Shown here: one piece after another, positions 1-10,882 of the stretch
Position numbering within the stretch: the first letter of the stretch is position 1
How the letters are laid out: every line of letters starts with the position of its first letter
Source: Heyndrickxia acidicola
Lineage (GTDB): Bacteria > Bacillota > Bacilli > Bacillales > Bacillaceae_C
Reading direction: 5' to 3'
NCBI RefSeq assembly: GCF_001636425.1
Contig: NZ_KV440953.1
Span: 3,158,001 to 3,222,000, forward strand
DNA: 64,000 nt
Made by a program: the position numbers and the translations under genes
Notes under the pieces: generated by a model
Databases searched by the model: none
Seen by the model: the letters and a program-made list of their open reading frames with translations, nothing else
Told to the model about the DNA's origin: nothing

Positions 1-587
1 TCCATTTCTTTGAATCCAAGATTAGGCTCCCCCTGATAAGGGCCATGTACGGATCCCAGAGCAGGTGCAAGACAATCAATACCTGTTCGCTGAACAAGCT
101 CTTGGCATTCCTTCGCATCTGCATAGATGATTCCTTCCCCAATGACATCATCTTCTTGTCCGCCGACTGTTCCAAGCTCAGCCTCAACCGATACCCCTTT
201 AGAGTGTGCATACTCTACTACGTTTGTTGTTATTTCTATGTTTTCCTCAAAAGGATGGTGGGAAGCATCAATCATGACTGAAGTAAACCCAGCATCTATT
301 GCTTTCTTGCAGTTCTCAAGGCTGGTTCCATGGTCTAAATGAATCGCAACAGGCACTGTAATCTGGTAATCCTCCATTAATCCTTCAACCATTTTAACGA
401 CTGTGTTAAATCCGCCCATATAACGGCCGGCACCCTCTGAAACTCCCAAAATAACAGGGGATTTTTCTTCTTCAGCGGCAAGTAAAATTGCTTGTGTAAA
501 TTCAAGATTATTAATATTGAACTGTCCCACTGCATAATGTTCTTCTTTTGCTTTGTTTAACATTTCAGTCATAGAAACTAAAGGCAT
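1..587 (-). CDS. fbaA: Class II fructose-1,6-bisphosphate aldolase (5' part, runs off the window edge)
   Basis: Glycolytic and gluconeogenic zinc aldolase that interconverts fructose-1,6-bisphosphate with dihydroxyacetone phosphate and glyceraldehyde-3-phosphate. Only the first 195 codons are inside the window; the frame is still open at base 1. The protein starts [16 protein letters not shown]. It shows the class II signature: VAIHLDHG near residue 80 (catalytic Asp and a zinc His), [13 protein letters not shown] near 135 (zinc Glu), and [13 protein letters not shown] near 180 (zinc His). The ATG at 587-585 follows a GGGGGAAA ribosome site. Its upstream neighbour spo0F is on the same strand, as in B. 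subtilis, but a 460-bp gap with hairpins separates them, so it probably has its own promoter. Identification is firm; the missing C-terminus is just a window effect. Confidence 0.96.
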   Translation of the reverse strand, partial: MPLVSMTEMLNKAKEEHYAVGQFNINNLEFTQAILLAAEEEKSPVILGVSEGAGRYMGGFNTVVKMVEGLMEDYQITVPVAIHLDHGTSLENCKKAIDAGFTSVMIDASHHPFEENIEITTNVVEYAHSKGVSVEAELGTVGGQEDDVIGEGIIYADAKECQELVQRTGIDCLAPALGSVHGPYQGEPNLGFKEM

Positions 588-763
588 GATTAAATTTCCC
601 CCTTTATACTGAATAGGTGCAGAAAAATGGCTTTTTTGCCCCAATTCTTTTAAACGATTATTTAGAGAATAAATAATATTATATTTTCATCATATCAAAC
701 TACTATTTTTTTTGCCATTGAACTCTTTTATATTTTTGGCTTTATTATTTCAACTTTAATAAC

Positions 764-861
764 GGCTCATTTTAAGCTCGTTGGCAGTAAAGAAAGGAAC
801 AAAAGCAACCACTTTTACTTTTGTTTCCTTTCTTTACTGTGACCTAAAAAACAACAGAGCC
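764..861. repeat. Hairpin repeat, degraded relative of the 46.8-kb four-way-junction element
   Basis: The core is an inverted repeat with arms 785-805 and 818-839. The arms are identical except for one extra A, and the loop is about 12 bases. The arm begins CAGTAAAGAAAGGAA, the same sequence as the first hairpin of the element at 46831-46886. The outer ends GGCTC (764-768) and GAGCC (857-861) also pair, and CTAAAAAACAACAG near 844 matches the outer stem of the other copy. It lies between fba and spo0F in a stretch (588-1049) with no supportable gene. It could act as a terminator for spo0F, but it is longer than usual. Confidence 0.75.
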
Positions 862-899
862 TTTTTCAAAGCCTGCTTTTAAAAAGTCGTCTCTGTTAT
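852..899. repeat. Second small inverted repeat between fba and spo0F
   Basis: AACAGAGCCTTTTT and AAAAAGTCGTCTCTGTT can pair with a small bulge, forming a stem of AACAGAG plus CTTTTT against their complements. The ends resemble the GGCTCTGTT ends of the short dispersed repeats at 29399 and 47077. No coding sequence is seen here. Confidence 0.5.
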
Positions 900-1049
900 T
901 GAGCCAATTAATTTTCTCCCCTGGCATTCGCTTAGCAGGCTGTTTAGATAAAGATCACCTAGGTTTTGTTAACGTTGGGCTGTAAAAGAACAAGAAGTTG
1001 AGATATCATTTTTATTCATACATTAAAAAATGGAAGCAGCCCGCTTCCG

Positions 1050-1424
1050 TCATTTAATCGGCATATTCTCCCTGACCGCACTGCGGATATCGTCTATATC
1101 GAAAGGTTTGGCGAAGTGGGTGATCGCTCCTAGATCCTTTGCTTCTTGAATCATATCCAATTCTCCATAAGCAGTCATAATGATAACGCGTATGTCCGGA
1201 TCAATCTCTTTCATTCTTTTCAAGATTTCAATTCCGTCCATACCTGGTATTTTCATATCTAACAATACAAGATCTGGAGAATGCTTTTTTGTAATTTCCA
1301 ATGCCTGTACACCATTTGCTGCTTGGAAAGTTTTGTATCCCTCTTTTTGGAGCACTTCATTTAACAAAATACGGATGCCGAATTGATCATCTACAATGAG
1401 TATTTTTTCTTTTGTGTCATCCAT
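1050..1424 (-). CDS. spo0F: Sporulation phosphorelay response regulator Spo0F
   Basis: Single-domain response regulator that takes phosphate from sporulation sensor kinases and passes it to Spo0B on the way to Spo0A. It is 124 aa, the same length as in B. subtilis, and consists of one receiver domain with no output domain. Visible residues are the acidic pair D12-D13 (ILIVDD), phospho-acceptor D56 ([10 protein letters not shown]), T84 ([10 protein letters not shown]) and K106 (HFAKPFDID). The start chosen is the ATG at 1424-1422, preceded by GGGGGG with a 5-base spacing; an upstream in-frame ATG at 1472 lacks a ribosome site. It lies between fba and divergent ywjG, as in B. subtilis. A kinase of the family that could feed it is encoded at 55.2 kb. 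Confidence 0.97.
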   Translation of the reverse strand: MDDTKEKILIVDDQFGIRILLNEVLQKEGYKTFQAANGVQALEITKKHSPDLVLLDMKIPGMDGIEILKRMKEIDPDIRVIIMTAYGELDMIQEAKDLGAITHFAKPFDIDDIRSAVRENMPIK

Positions 1425-1527
1425 CAAATTCCCCCCTGACTGATTAAACAGTGCAATTTCTTGTGCAGGCATAAAAATACCGTTCTTCTGTTCTCCTTTT
1501 CACTTGCATGTATACTATAAGTATATA

Positions 1528-1555
1528 GTTCTCTATTTGTAAACTATTTTCCTTC
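1528..1555 (-). promoter_or_regulatory. Candidate sigma-H promoter of spo0F
   Basis: Reading the minus strand, GAAGGAAAA (matches the sigma-H -35 pattern RnAGGAwWW) is followed after 13 bases by AGAGAAC (close to the -10 pattern RnnGAAT). It is about 105 bases upstream of the spo0F start. spo0F is sigma-H dependent in B. subtilis, which motivates the call; the -10 match is imperfect. Confidence 0.35.
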
Positions 1556-1665
1556 TTTCAATGGAGAAATAACAAGTTTTTTAGCGATTTCGCTATTTTT
1601 CTTTATTTTGTTTATAATTTTAACAGGGCTTAAATAACCCTATGCGAAAGGAGGATACTTAACGT

Positions 1666-2181
1666 ATGATGAAAATGTTTATGACCCAATTGAACGGCCT
1701 TTTCCAAAGGATTTATGATAAAGAAGAACCAGCTATTGAAGATGGCGCAAGACTTTTAGCGCAGGCAATTGTCGGCGATGGAAATATATACATAAAATCC
1801 TTTAAAGGAATGGATGCCGTCGCTATCGAGGCTCTCGAGGGCGCTGAACCATTAAACGGGGCTGAGAGACTTTTAACACTTGATGAGGTAACAGAGACCG
1901 ACAGAGTTCTCGTTATTACGCGTTTTTCAAATGATCCTGAAGCACTGCAGCTTGGCCGTCAGCTATCCCAAAAAGGGATTCCGTTTACCGTTATTGCCGG
2001 AACCGTCAAAGATGAAGAGACTATCAGTGATCTGGCCGACGTATATATCAACACCTCCCTAATCAAAGGGATGCTTCCTACTGAAACAGGAGATAGAACA
2101 GCATTCCCTTCATCCATGGCTGCCTTATTCATTTACTACGGAATTAAATTTGCATTAGATGAAATCGTGGATGAATACTAG
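1666..2181 (+). CDS. ywjG: YwjG family protein (DUF2529, SIS-like fold)
   Basis: Conserved Bacillaceae protein of unknown function, 171 aa, found next to spo0F and pyrG in this family of genomes. The sequence has alternating hydrophobic strands typical of a Rossmann-like or sugar-isomerase-like fold (for example VLVITRFSNDPEALQLGRQLSQKG and PFTVIAGTV), with no obvious catalytic motif and no signal peptide. The ATG at 1666 follows AAAGGAGG at 1648-1655; a second ATG at 1669 is equally possible. It is transcribed away from spo0F. A structured repeat begins exactly at its stop codon (2179-2181), so the 3' untranslated region is that repeat. Function cannot be assigned from the sequence. Confidence 0.85.
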   Translation: MMKMFMTQLNGLFQRIYDKEEPAIEDGARLLAQAIVGDGNIYIKSFKGMDAVAIEALEGAEPLNGAERLLTLDEVTETDRVLVITRFSNDPEALQLGRQLSQKGIPFTVIAGTVKDEETISDLADVYINTSLIKGMLPTETGDRTAFPSSMAALFIYYGIKFALDEIVDEY

Positions 2182-2330
2182 AAAGGCGGAAGCGCCTTGC
2201 TCATCGGTGTACGGATTCCGTAGTCTTCGACTGAGATAAAGGAAACACAGCGAGGCACGAGCTGATGCTGACTTATCGTAGGGAGGAGACATAGAAATCA
2301 GTTAGCCGATAGGCGCTGGAGCTAGACAAG
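2181..2330 (+). repeat. Structured dispersed repeat, family A copy 1
   Basis: About 150 bp starting GAAAGGCGGAAGCGCCT and ending AGGCGCTGGAGCTAGACA. The ends pair (AGCGCC...ATCGG with CCGAT...GGCGCT), forming a closing stem around an internal block that contains GTACGGATTCCGTAG and TTCGACTGAGATAAAGG. Other copies are at 52530-52678 and 52679-52785, with fragments at 21098 and 48128. It begins at the last base of the ywjG stop codon and is in the same orientation as ywjG. Confidence 0.88.
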
Positions 2331-2375
2331 AAAAATATCCACAGGTTTAGCACTTTATAATTTCCTGGCAAGCAT

Positions 2376-2412
2376 TAAAAAGCCTGAATCAAAGGATCCA
2401 GGCTTTTTTTAA
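2376..2412. terminator. Bidirectional intrinsic terminator between ywjG and pyrG
   Basis: AAAAAGCCTG (2377-2386) pairs with CAGGCTTTTTTT (2399-2410). A run of T on the + strand and a run of A before the stem (T on the minus strand) let it serve both converging genes. Confidence 0.85.
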
Positions 2413-2420
2413 TCTATTCT

Positions 2421-4034
<1,614 letters not shown>

Positions 4035-4221
4035 TTATAAATATTAATTATTGTGCCACAATAATTGGATAGTTAATCTGGAATCGTATTTTGTTTTTTG
4101 AAGATTGAGTACCTCATGCCGTCAAAAGCCTAAAGAATTCTTTCAATTAAATGAGCCTTCTCTAACATTAATCTTCAACTTTATTTTGGTGGCTTGTCCT
4201 TACACCAAAATACTTACAGGG

Positions 4222-4266
4222 GGTAAAAAAATAAAAAGCCCCCACTTATCAAAAGTAAGGGGAGCT
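4222..4266 (-). terminator. pyrG leader attenuator
   Basis: In the minus-strand leader, AGCTCCCCTTA pairs with TAAGTGGGGGCT, followed by TTTTTATTTTTTT, an intrinsic terminator about 200 bases before the pyrG start. The 5' arm is C/U-rich, so a run of extra G residues at the transcript 5' end could pair with it and stop the terminator forming. That is the mechanism known for B. subtilis pyrG. Confidence 0.88.
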
Positions 4267-4298
4267 GTAATTATTTATTATCATCGTTCCTTTTTTAA

Positions 4299-4341
4299 GG
4301 AGCCCAAATAACATACTACCTGTCTGGTTAAGATAAGTCAA
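4299..4341 (-). promoter_or_regulatory. pyrG promoter and CTP-sensing transcript start
   Basis: Minus strand: -35 TTGACT (4341-4336), 17-base spacer, -10 TAGTAT (4318-4313), then GTTATTT and GGGCTCC (4305-4299). A start at the first G, seven bases after the -10, gives a transcript beginning GGGCUCC. This is the initially transcribed sequence at which B. subtilis RNA polymerase reiteratively adds G when CTP is low. Confidence 0.88.
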
Positions 4342-4346
4342 GGCTA

Positions 4347-4946
4347 TTATTTTTCCTCTTCTTTTTCCTCTTCTTCAAGCTCTTCTTCAAGCTCTTCTTC
4401 CAGTTCTTCTTCGTCCTCATCATCGAGGTCATATTCGTCCTCGCCAATTAGTTCGTCATCAAACGATTCATCATCATTTTCGTCGATATCATCGAAATCG
4501 TCTAAATCATCGTCTTCTTCTTCTTCATCTTCATCATCGTCTTCTTCTGTTAAATCTTCTTCTTCAAAATCATCCAGATCATCGTAATCAAGATCTTCAT
4601 CCATTAAATCAAGATCTTCTTCATCTTCATCCTGCGCTTTAGCCTTCTTCTTCTTCGGCTTAACAGTAGTGGTAACTTCTTCATCTACCTGATCAAATGG
4701 ATACCATTCGCGAAGTCCCCAGCGGTTATCGCCTAAACTCAGAAAACGACCATCGATATTCATGTCTGTATAAAATTGAACCATTCTGGAGTTCAATTCG
4801 TCTTGGCTCAAATCAAGTAAGTTCGCTAAGTCATCCAGCAGCTCAGCAAACGAAAAAGCTTGCTTTTTTTCCTCAAGGTAATGATGGGCAAGCTCAATAA
4901 GTGACATTTCACGTAATTCTGTTTGAGATAGTTGGCCTAAACTCAA
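4347..4946 (-). CDS. rpoE: RNA polymerase delta subunit
   Basis: Small RNA polymerase subunit of Firmicutes that speeds release and recycling of the enzyme. It is 199 aa from the TTG start at 4946-4944, which is chosen because AAAGGAAG precedes it by 6 bases; an upstream in-frame ATG at 5003 has no such site. The N-terminal folded domain (residues about 1-90) contains ELREMSLIELAHHYL and RFLSLGDNRWGLREWYP. The rest is a basic patch KPKKKKAK followed by a disordered acidic tail of about 100 residues of D and E, ending in EEELEEEL-type repeats. The tail repeats come from a 12-base tandem duplication near 4375-4412. It sits upstream of pyrG as in B. subtilis. Confidence 0.95.
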   Translation of the reverse strand: MSLGQLSQTELREMSLIELAHHYLEEKKQAFSFAELLDDLANLLDLSQDELNSRMVQFYTDMNIDGRFLSLGDNRWGLREWYPFDQVDEEVTTTVKPKKKKAKAQDEDEEDLDLMDEDLDYDDLDDFEEEDLTEEDDDEDEEEEDDDLDDFDDIDENDDESFDDELIGEDEYDLDDEDEEELEEELEEELEEEEKEEEK

Positions 4947-5003
4947 ATCGACACTTCCTTTCTCTATTTCAACTCTCTCATTTGAGAGCATAAAAGTTAT
5001 CAA

Positions 5004-5604
5004 TAAACATAATGATGGCAGAATACATATTTACCATTATAAACAATTTCAAAACATTTATGCTAGATTTATGGAGTGATTTATTAAATTTTTATTTTCA
5101 CACTCTCGTTTCGCGTCTTTAATCTCGCTGGAGTTTCGCGTATCCGCATCAATCAACACGGAATTCAAGTCTACTTTGGGCTTTAACATAGACTTCGGCA
5201 GTGCCCTGGTCATCCTGCTGGCTGATTTGCGCTACAGTCACTCGATTTCTGCGGGGTCTCCCTATGGCCAGCTGATCCCGCAGGAGTCTCGTGCCTTCCA
5301 CTCCAATCAACTTTGGATTTAATTCAACAATCGGATTTAAGAGAGACATCGGCAGTGCACTTGTCTTCCTGCTGGTTGATTCCTCTCAGGGAGCTCGCTT
5401 GCTCTTGGTTAATATCAATACCAGAACCACTTTTTAAAATTTGGCTCTGGTATACTCCGTGACGACAGAGCCTCGAGCTTAATGGAGCAAGCTTTGTTCA
5501 TTTTATAGTTCCGCTTCTCAATAAAAGAAAGGAGCTTCCCCCTAAGGTTATCTTAAAATGTCTTAGGTTTCCGCTCCTATTGCTGTCTTATTCCATTTAC
5601 TTGC
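5004..5604. repeat. Gene-free stretch made of degraded dispersed repeats
   Basis: No convincing gene. Positions 5221-5311 read in reverse begin GTTGATTGGAGTGGAAGGC and continue with ACGAGACTCCTGCGGGA and GAGACCCCGCAG, a mutated copy of a repeat common in Bacillus genomes. A 42-base segment near 5189-5230 (CGGCAGTGCCCTGGTCAT core) recurs at about 5345-5386 with roughly 80% identity. Positions 5418-5455 hold an inverted repeat ATACCAGAACCA / TGGCTCTGGTAT. A 67-codon reading frame at 5149-5349 on the minus strand lies inside these repeats and is not believed. A TATAATGG near 5035 could be the rpoE -10. Confidence 0.7.
5524..5578 (-). terminator. Terminator of icmF
   Basis: Minus strand GGAGC...CCTAAG pairs with CTTAGG...GCTCC, followed by TTTCTTTTAT. 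It is 27 bases beyond the icmF stop codon and ends the long acyl-CoA operon. Confidence 0.75.
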
Positions 5605-8600
5605 TTACATATTTCTACGATACTGCCCGCCAACCTCATATAATGCATGAGTAATTTGGCCAAGGCTTGCTGTTTTAACCGTTTCCATTAACTCTTCAAA
5701 TATATTGCCGCCCGTTACAGCCGTCTGTTTTAATTTTTCCAAGGCCTCTTCCGCTTTGGATTTGTGCAGCTCCTGAAATTGTTTAAGATGATTGATTTGC
5801 ATTTCTTTTTCCTCTTTGGTTGCGCGTGCCAGTTGTATGCTGTTCATTTCCTCTTCTGTTGGAGGGTTAGGATTTAAATAGGTATTCACCCCTATGATTG
5901 GCAGCTCACCAGAATGTTTTTTCATTTCATAGTACATAGATTCTTCTTGTATTTTTCCGCGCTGATACTGGGTTTCCATAGCACCCAATACTCCGCCGCG
6001 GTCATTAAGACGGTCAAACTCCTCCAGCACTGCCGATTCTACTAAATCAGTAAGCTCTTCAATAATAAAGGAACCCTGCAACGGATTTTCATTTTTAGAT
6101 AATCCATGCTCCTTAGTAATAATCATTTGAATGGCCATAGCACGGCGGACAGATTCTTCTGTCGGCGTGGTAATAGCCTCATCATATGCATTTGTATGAA
6201 GGGAGTTGCAATTATCCTGCAGTGCCATTAGGGCTTGAAGCGTCGTCCGAATATCATTGAAATCAATTTCCTGTGCGTGAAGGGAGCGTCCGGAAGTTTG
6301 AATATGGTACTTAAGCTTCTGGCTTCTTTCATTTGCTCCGTACTTATCTCTCATGGCAACGGACCAAATTCTTCTTGCTACACGGCCAATAACCGTATAT
6401 TCCGGATCTAGGCCATTTGAAAAGAAGAAAGAGAGATTTGGTGCGAAATCATTAATATTCATTCCCCTGCTCAAATAGTATTCTACATACGTAAATCCAT
6501 TAGCCAATGTAAAAGCAAGCTGTGAAATAGGATTCGCTCCTGCTTCTGCTATATGGTAGCCGGAAATCGAGACCGAGTAATAGTTGCGAACCTGATGGTC
6601 AATAAAATACTGCTGGATATCGCCCATCATTCTCAGGGCGAATTCAGTAGAGAAAATACAAGTGTTTTGTCCCTGGTCTTCTTTTAATATATCCGCTTGA
6701 ACAGTTCCCCTTACAACCTTGAGCGTTTTACTCCTTACATCCGCAAACTCTTCTACGGTTAAAATTCTTCCCAGCTCTTCTTCTGCTTTTTGTATCTGCT
6801 GGTCAATGGCTGTATTCATATACATAGCCAAAATAATTGGCGCAGGACCATTTATCGTCATCGATACCGATGTGGATGGGTGGCATAAGTCAAACCCTGC
6901 ATACAGCTTTTTCATATCATCAAGCGTACAGATACTTACGCCGGACTCTCCCACCTTTCCATAGATATCAGGGCGGTAATCCGGATCTTCACCATAGAGC
7001 GTTACAGAGTCAAATGCAGTACTTAAGCGTTTGGCCGAATCTCCTTTGGACAAGTAATGGAATCGGCGGTTTGTACGATCTGGTGTCCCTTCTCCCGCAA
7101 ATTGTCTTTTCGGATCCTCTCCCTCGCGTTTAAAAGGAAATACCCCCGCTGTATATGGGAAGTACCCCGGAAGGTTTTCTTTGTACACCCAGCGCAAGAC
7201 TTCACCATAGTCCTCATATTTCGGTAACGCTACTTTTGGGATGCTTAAACCCGATAAACTGGTGGTTTTTAATTCCGTTACAATTTCCTTATCTCGTATC
7301 TTTGTAACAAGCTGATCCCCTGAATAGCTTTCCTTAATATCCTTCCATTCCTTTAAAATCCTTTTGGTTTCGTTCGTAAGCTTCTCATTTGCAGCATCTT
7401 TCAGTTTAGTTAAATAGTCAATCTCCACATTTTGTTCTTCAGATTCATGAACAGCTGCTATTGCGCCCTCGAGCTGAAACAGCCTTCTTGCTAAGCGAAC
7501 CTGTTCTTCCGCTTTTTTATGATAGTTTCTTACAGTCTCAGATATTTCCCTCAAATAATATCTACGGCTGTTTGGAATGATAATATTTTGTTTTTCAACC
7601 TTTGCGTCTTTGGAAAAAGACACCTTCCAGCTTGAGCCCATCTTGTCATTAATTTTTTCGATTAATGCTGCAAACAGGGCATTTGTTCCAGGATCATTAA
7701 ACTGGCTTGCAATCGTTCCATACACGGGCATATCCTTTAATTCCTGTTCAAACAGGACATGACTGCGCTGATATTGCTTTTGAACTTGGTTTTTAGCATC
7801 CTCGGAGCCTTTTCTTTCAAACTTATTGATGACAATCAAATCTGCATAATCAATCATATCGATTTTTTCCAGCTGTGAAGGAGCCCCAAACTCACTGGTC
7901 ATAACGTACATGGCCACATCGCTGATTTCCGTAATTTCTGCATCCCCCTGGCCGATACCGCTTGTTTCTACGATTACAAGGTCATAGCCGGCAGCTTTTA
8001 CAATATCAATGGCATCTTTTATCGCCAATGATAATTCATTCTTTGAACCCCTAGTAGCAAGGCTCCTCATAAACACACGCTGATTAAAAATAGCATTCAT
8101 GCGTATTCGGTCTCCGAGCAATGCCCCTCCTGTTTTTTGCTTTGTAGGGTCGACTGAAAGAATAGCTACTTTTTTATCGGAAAGCTCATTTAAAAAACGA
8201 CGAATCAGTTCATCCGTTAAGGAGCTTTTTCCTGCCCCGCCTGTTCCGGTGATTCCGACGACGGGTACTTTTTTTACAGATGACTTTATTTCAGCAAGAG
8301 CACTTTCCACTGCCGGCGCCAGCTCTTTATTTAACATAACCTGGTTTTCTGCTACAGTGATAAGCTTTGCAGCTGCTCCTGGGTCCCCAGTCTTCAGCTT
8401 CTTCATTTCTTCATCAAGGGAATCAGTCAATGTAGGATGGTCACATTCCTGAAGCATCAAATTAATCATTCCTTGAAGACCAAGCAGCCTCCCATCTTCA
8501 GGAGAAAAGATCCTTGCTATTCCATAATCATGAAGCTCTTGAATTTCCCGAGGGATAATAACCCCTCCGCCTCCTCCATAAATCCGGATATGCGGAGCTC

Positions 8601-8871
8601 CCTTTTCTTTTAACAGGTCATGCATATATTTAAAGAACTCTACGTGTCCGCCCTGATAAGAAGAAATGGCAATCCCTTGCACATCCTCCTGAATGGCAGC
8701 ATTCACAATTTCCTCCACCGAGCGATTATGGCCTAAATGAATGACCTCCGCTCCAGTCGATTGTAAAATACGTCTCATAATATTAATGGAGGCATCATGC
8801 CCGTCAAACAAGCTGGATGCCGTGACAAAACGAATTGCATTTACCGGTTTATAGATTTCAACTGTGCTCAT
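5605..8871 (-). CDS. icmF: Fused isobutyryl-CoA mutase with GTPase chaperone (IcmF)
   Basis: Adenosylcobalamin enzyme interconverting isobutyryl-CoA and n-butyryl-CoA, fused to the G-protein that loads and protects its cofactor; some members also act on pivalyl- or isovaleryl-CoA. It is 1088 aa. Order: B12-binding domain (residues about 10-150, DGHDASIN with the lower-ligand His, then SYQGGH and GGGGG); MeaB-like GTPase (about 195-420, P-loop [12 protein letters not shown], and [19 protein letters not shown]); helical linker; catalytic TIM barrel (about 540-1088, containing [20 protein letters not shown]). The ATG at 8871 follows AGAGGGAGAG. It overlaps the end of the TetR gene by 14 bases, so the two are translationally coupled. 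It links valine-type and straight-chain acyl-CoA breakdown, fitting the neighbouring dehydrogenases. Substrate specificity cannot be read with certainty. Confidence 0.95.
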   Translation of the reverse strand: MSTVEIYKPVNAIRFVTASSLFDGHDASINIMRRILQSTGAEVIHLGHNRSVEEIVNAAIQEDVQGIAISSYQGGHVEFFKYMHDLLKEKGAPHIRIYGGGGGVIIPREIQELHDYGIARIFSPEDGRLLGLQGMINLMLQECDHPTLTDSLDEEMKKLKTGDPGAAAKLITVAENQVMLNKELAPAVESALAEIKSSVKKVPVVGITGTGGAGKSSLTDELIRRFLNELSDKKVAILSVDPTKQKTGGALLGDRIRMNAIFNQRVFMRSLATRGSKNELSLAIKDAIDIVKAAGYDLVIVETSGIGQGDAEITEISDVAMYVMTSEFGAPSQLEKIDMIDYADLIVINKFERKGSEDAKNQVQKQYQRSHVLFEQELKDMPVYGTIASQFNDPGTNALFAALIEKINDKMGSSWKVSFSKDAKVEKQNIIIPNSRRYYLREISETVRNYHKKAEEQVRLARRLFQLEGAIAAVHESEEQNVEIDYLTKLKDAANEKLTNETKRILKEWKDIKESYSGDQLVTKIRDKEIVTELKTTSLSGLSIPKVALPKYEDYGEVLRWVYKENLPGYFPYTAGVFPFKREGEDPKRQFAGEGTPDRTNRRFHYLSKGDSAKRLSTAFDSVTLYGEDPDYRPDIYGKVGESGVSICTLDDMKKLYAGFDLCHPSTSVSMTINGPAPIILAMYMNTAIDQQIQKAEEELGRILTVEEFADVRSKTLKVVRGTVQADILKEDQGQNTCIFSTEFALRMMGDIQQYFIDHQVRNYYSVSISGYHIAEAGANPISQLAFTLANGFTYVEYYLSRGMNINDFAPNLSFFFSNGLDPEYTVIGRVARRIWSVAMRDKYGANERSQKLKYHIQTSGRSLHAQEIDFNDIRTTLQALMALQDNCNSLHTNAYDEAITTPTEESVRRAMAIQMIITKEHGLSKNENPLQGSFIIEELTDLVESAVLEEFDRLNDRGGVLGAMETQYQRGKIQEESMYYEMKKHSGELPIIGVNTYLNPNPPTEEEMNSIQLARATKEEKEMQINHLKQFQELHKSKAEEALEKLKQTAVTGGNIFEELMETVKTASLGQITHALYEVGGQYRRNM

Positions 8872-9520
8872 ACAACTCTCCCTCTTTCAGCTGAGACTGA
8901 AAACCCTCTATGCCTGAAAATAGCAAATCAATTTGCAGCTGAATGTATTCGTCAATTGTATATTTATTCTTTAATGCCCAGCGGCGGAATCCCCACATCT
9001 GCCCCTGTACAAAAATATTGTGGGCTAACAGATCGATTTGTTTTTCCTCCATTACCAGTTCTCCATTTTCCACACATTTTAGAATAATGGTTTCAAACAT
9101 CCCCACCATTTCCACTTCCTTCTTTAGTACATAAGGAAGGGCATCTTTTGATAAGGACTTTGCTTCCTGGTACATGACAAGAACCTCATCCTGCATTTCA
9201 TTCATAATGTTAAAATAATACGCAATGCCCAGCTTCAGGCTTTTCAAGGTGCCTTTTTCAACATCCATCCCCTCGAGCCTGGCTCTCACTTGATCGTAAA
9301 TACGATCACAGACAAGATATAAAATATCTTCCTTTGACCGGATATACTCATAAAGAGTACCAATACTAAAACCCGCAGCCTGCGCTATTTCTCTTGTAGT
9401 GGTTCGATGGAAACCTTTTTCTTTAAAAAGTGACACTGCCCCCCGAATCATTTGATCCCTGCGCATATTGACAAGCCGCTCATCCTTTACGGAGGCATGT
9501 ACAGTGCGTTTTTTGTTCAT
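8858..9520 (-). CDS. TetR/AcrR family transcriptional regulator
   Basis: 220-aa repressor-type protein. The N-terminal helix-turn-helix (about residues 17-65) reads [17 protein letters not shown] and [18 protein letters not shown], followed by [13 protein letters not shown]. The C-terminal half is a helical ligand domain of the type that binds acyl-CoA in fatty-acid regulators. The ATG at 9520 follows GGGGGGGG. It is embedded between acdA and icmF on one strand and overlaps icmF, so it very likely controls this block in response to an acyl-CoA. Compared with what I recall of B. subtilis FadR it is clearly a different subfamily (longer N-terminus), so it may not be the protein that reads the FadR-like sites at 14318 and 16848. 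Confidence 0.88.
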   Translation of the reverse strand: MNKKRTVHASVKDERLVNMRRDQMIRGAVSLFKEKGFHRTTTREIAQAAGFSIGTLYEYIRSKEDILYLVCDRIYDQVRARLEGMDVEKGTLKSLKLGIAYYFNIMNEMQDEVLVMYQEAKSLSKDALPYVLKKEVEMVGMFETIILKCVENGELVMEEKQIDLLAHNIFVQGQMWGFRRWALKNKYTIDEYIQLQIDLLFSGIEGFQSQLKEGELYEHS

Positions 9521-9603
9521 ATTTCCCCCCCCTTTCTGAAAAGCTCATTACAGACGCTTATCCATCATCTTTTTCAAGGTTTTGCAGGCGGCAATACCCT
9601 CTC

Positions 9604-9637
9604 CAGAAGAAGCCCCGGGAACATCAGGGCTTCTTCA
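9604..9637. terminator. Stem-loop between acdA and the TetR gene
   Basis: GAAGAAGCCCC (9606-9616) pairs with GGGCTTCTTC (9627-9636). There is no long T run, so it may be a processing or attenuating hairpin that lowers downstream expression rather than a full terminator. Confidence 0.5.
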
Positions 9638-9704
9638 TCTAAACATTTTTCAAAGGCTGTTTACTTACTTTTAATTTATCGAATTACTTTTTGTGTCACT
9701 AGTT

Positions 9705-10844
9705 TTATTTGGTCAGCATTCTTGAGATGACGAGTCTTTGAATTTCTTGAGTACCTTCGTATATTTGAGTAATTTTTGCATCCCGCATATATCTTTCAAC
9801 CGGATAATCCTTGGTGTATCCGTACCCTCCAAAGATTTGAACAGCTTCTGTTGTTACCTTCATGGCCGTGTCACCGGCAAACAGTTTGCTCATTGCCGAC
9901 TCCTTTCCATATGGAAGGCCGTTTGATTCAAGCCAGGCAGCCTGGTAGGTTAAAAGGCGTGCAGCTTCAATTTCAGTAGCCATATCCGCTAGCTTAAAGG
10001 AAATCCCCTGATTAGCAGCAATAGGCTTACCGAATTGTTCCCGGTCTTTTGCATATGCAACAGCAGCATCAAGTGCACCTTGGGCAATTCCAACAGCTTG
10101 TGCTGCTATCCCATTTCTTCCTCCATCCAGTGTCATCATCGCAATTTTAAATCCGTCCCCTTCACTTCCAAGAAGGTTCTCTTTAGGAACTCTGCAATCT
10201 TCAAAAATAATTTCAGTAGTAGGAGATGAACGGATACCCAGCTTTTTCTCTTTCTTGCCTACCGAGAAACCTGGAAAATCTTTTTCGATAATGAAAGCAC
10301 TAGTGCCCTTATGTTTTGATGTAGGATCTGTCAATGCGAATACTACATACGTATCAGCTACACCGCCGTTTGTAATAAAGATTTTAGAACCATTTATTAC
10401 GTAGTCATCTCCATCACGGCGTGCTGTCGTTCTCATTCCGCCTGCATCGGAGCCAGACCCAGGCTCCGTCAGACCATATGCCCCAATTTTCTCGCCCTGT
10501 GCCATAGGTTTTAAATATTTTTGTTTTTGTTCTTCAGAGCCGAATTTATAAATCGGCCACCCTGCCAATGATGTATGGGCAGATAGGGTTACACCTGTTG
10601 AGGCACATACTCGTGAAAGCTCTTCAACGGCTATACAATAAGCAAGAAAGTCGCTTCCAATCCCGCCATATTCCTCTGCCCACGGAATGCCCGTCAGTCC
10701 CAGCTCAGCCATTTTTTTAAAAATGTTGATGTCAAAGCGTTCTTCCTCGTCCCGCTCGGCTGCAGTTGGTGCTACTTCTTTTAATGCAAAGTCCCTAACC
10801 ATTTTTCTAATCATTTCATGTTCTTCGCTTAAACGGAAATTCAT
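9705..10844 (-). CDS. acdA: Acyl-CoA dehydrogenase AcdA
   Basis: FAD-dependent acyl-CoA dehydrogenase of 379 aa, exactly the B. subtilis AcdA length and closely similar along its length, acting on short acyl-CoAs. It shows [16 protein letters not shown] (about residues 125-140), the FAD-binding ITNGG and the C-terminal [33 protein letters not shown] block whose Glu (near 365) is the catalytic base. The ATG at 10844 follows GGAGGAAC with 5-base spacing. It is 38 bases after the other acyl-CoA dehydrogenase, in the same operon. Electrons go to an electron-transfer flavoprotein not encoded here; the FadF protein upstream is the likely link to the membrane. Confidence 0.93.
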   Translation of the reverse strand: MNFRLSEEHEMIRKMVRDFALKEVAPTAAERDEEERFDINIFKKMAELGLTGIPWAEEYGGIGSDFLAYCIAVEELSRVCASTGVTLSAHTSLAGWPIYKFGSEEQKQKYLKPMAQGEKIGAYGLTEPGSGSDAGGMRTTARRDGDDYVINGSKIFITNGGVADTYVVFALTDPTSKHKGTSAFIIEKDFPGFSVGKKEKKLGIRSSPTTEIIFEDCRVPKENLLGSEGDGFKIAMMTLDGGRNGIAAQAVGIAQGALDAAVAYAKDREQFGKPIAANQGISFKLADMATEIEAARLLTYQAAWLESNGLPYGKESAMSKLFAGDTAMKVTTEAVQIFGGYGYTKDYPVERYMRDAKITQIYEGTQEIQRLVISRMLTK

Positions 10845-10882
10845 CTGTTGTTCCTCCTATTATCTATCTCTCTATTAATCTT

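Noticed and set aside
5149-5349. 66-codon minus-strand open frame upstream of icmF
   Set aside because: It lies entirely inside degraded dispersed repeats, has no ribosome binding site and resembles no protein I know.
8858-9520. Naming the TetR protein FadR
   Set aside because: Helix-turn-helix and N-terminus differ from B. subtilis FadR as I recall it, and the gene is not beside lcfA/etfBA; left as TetR family.
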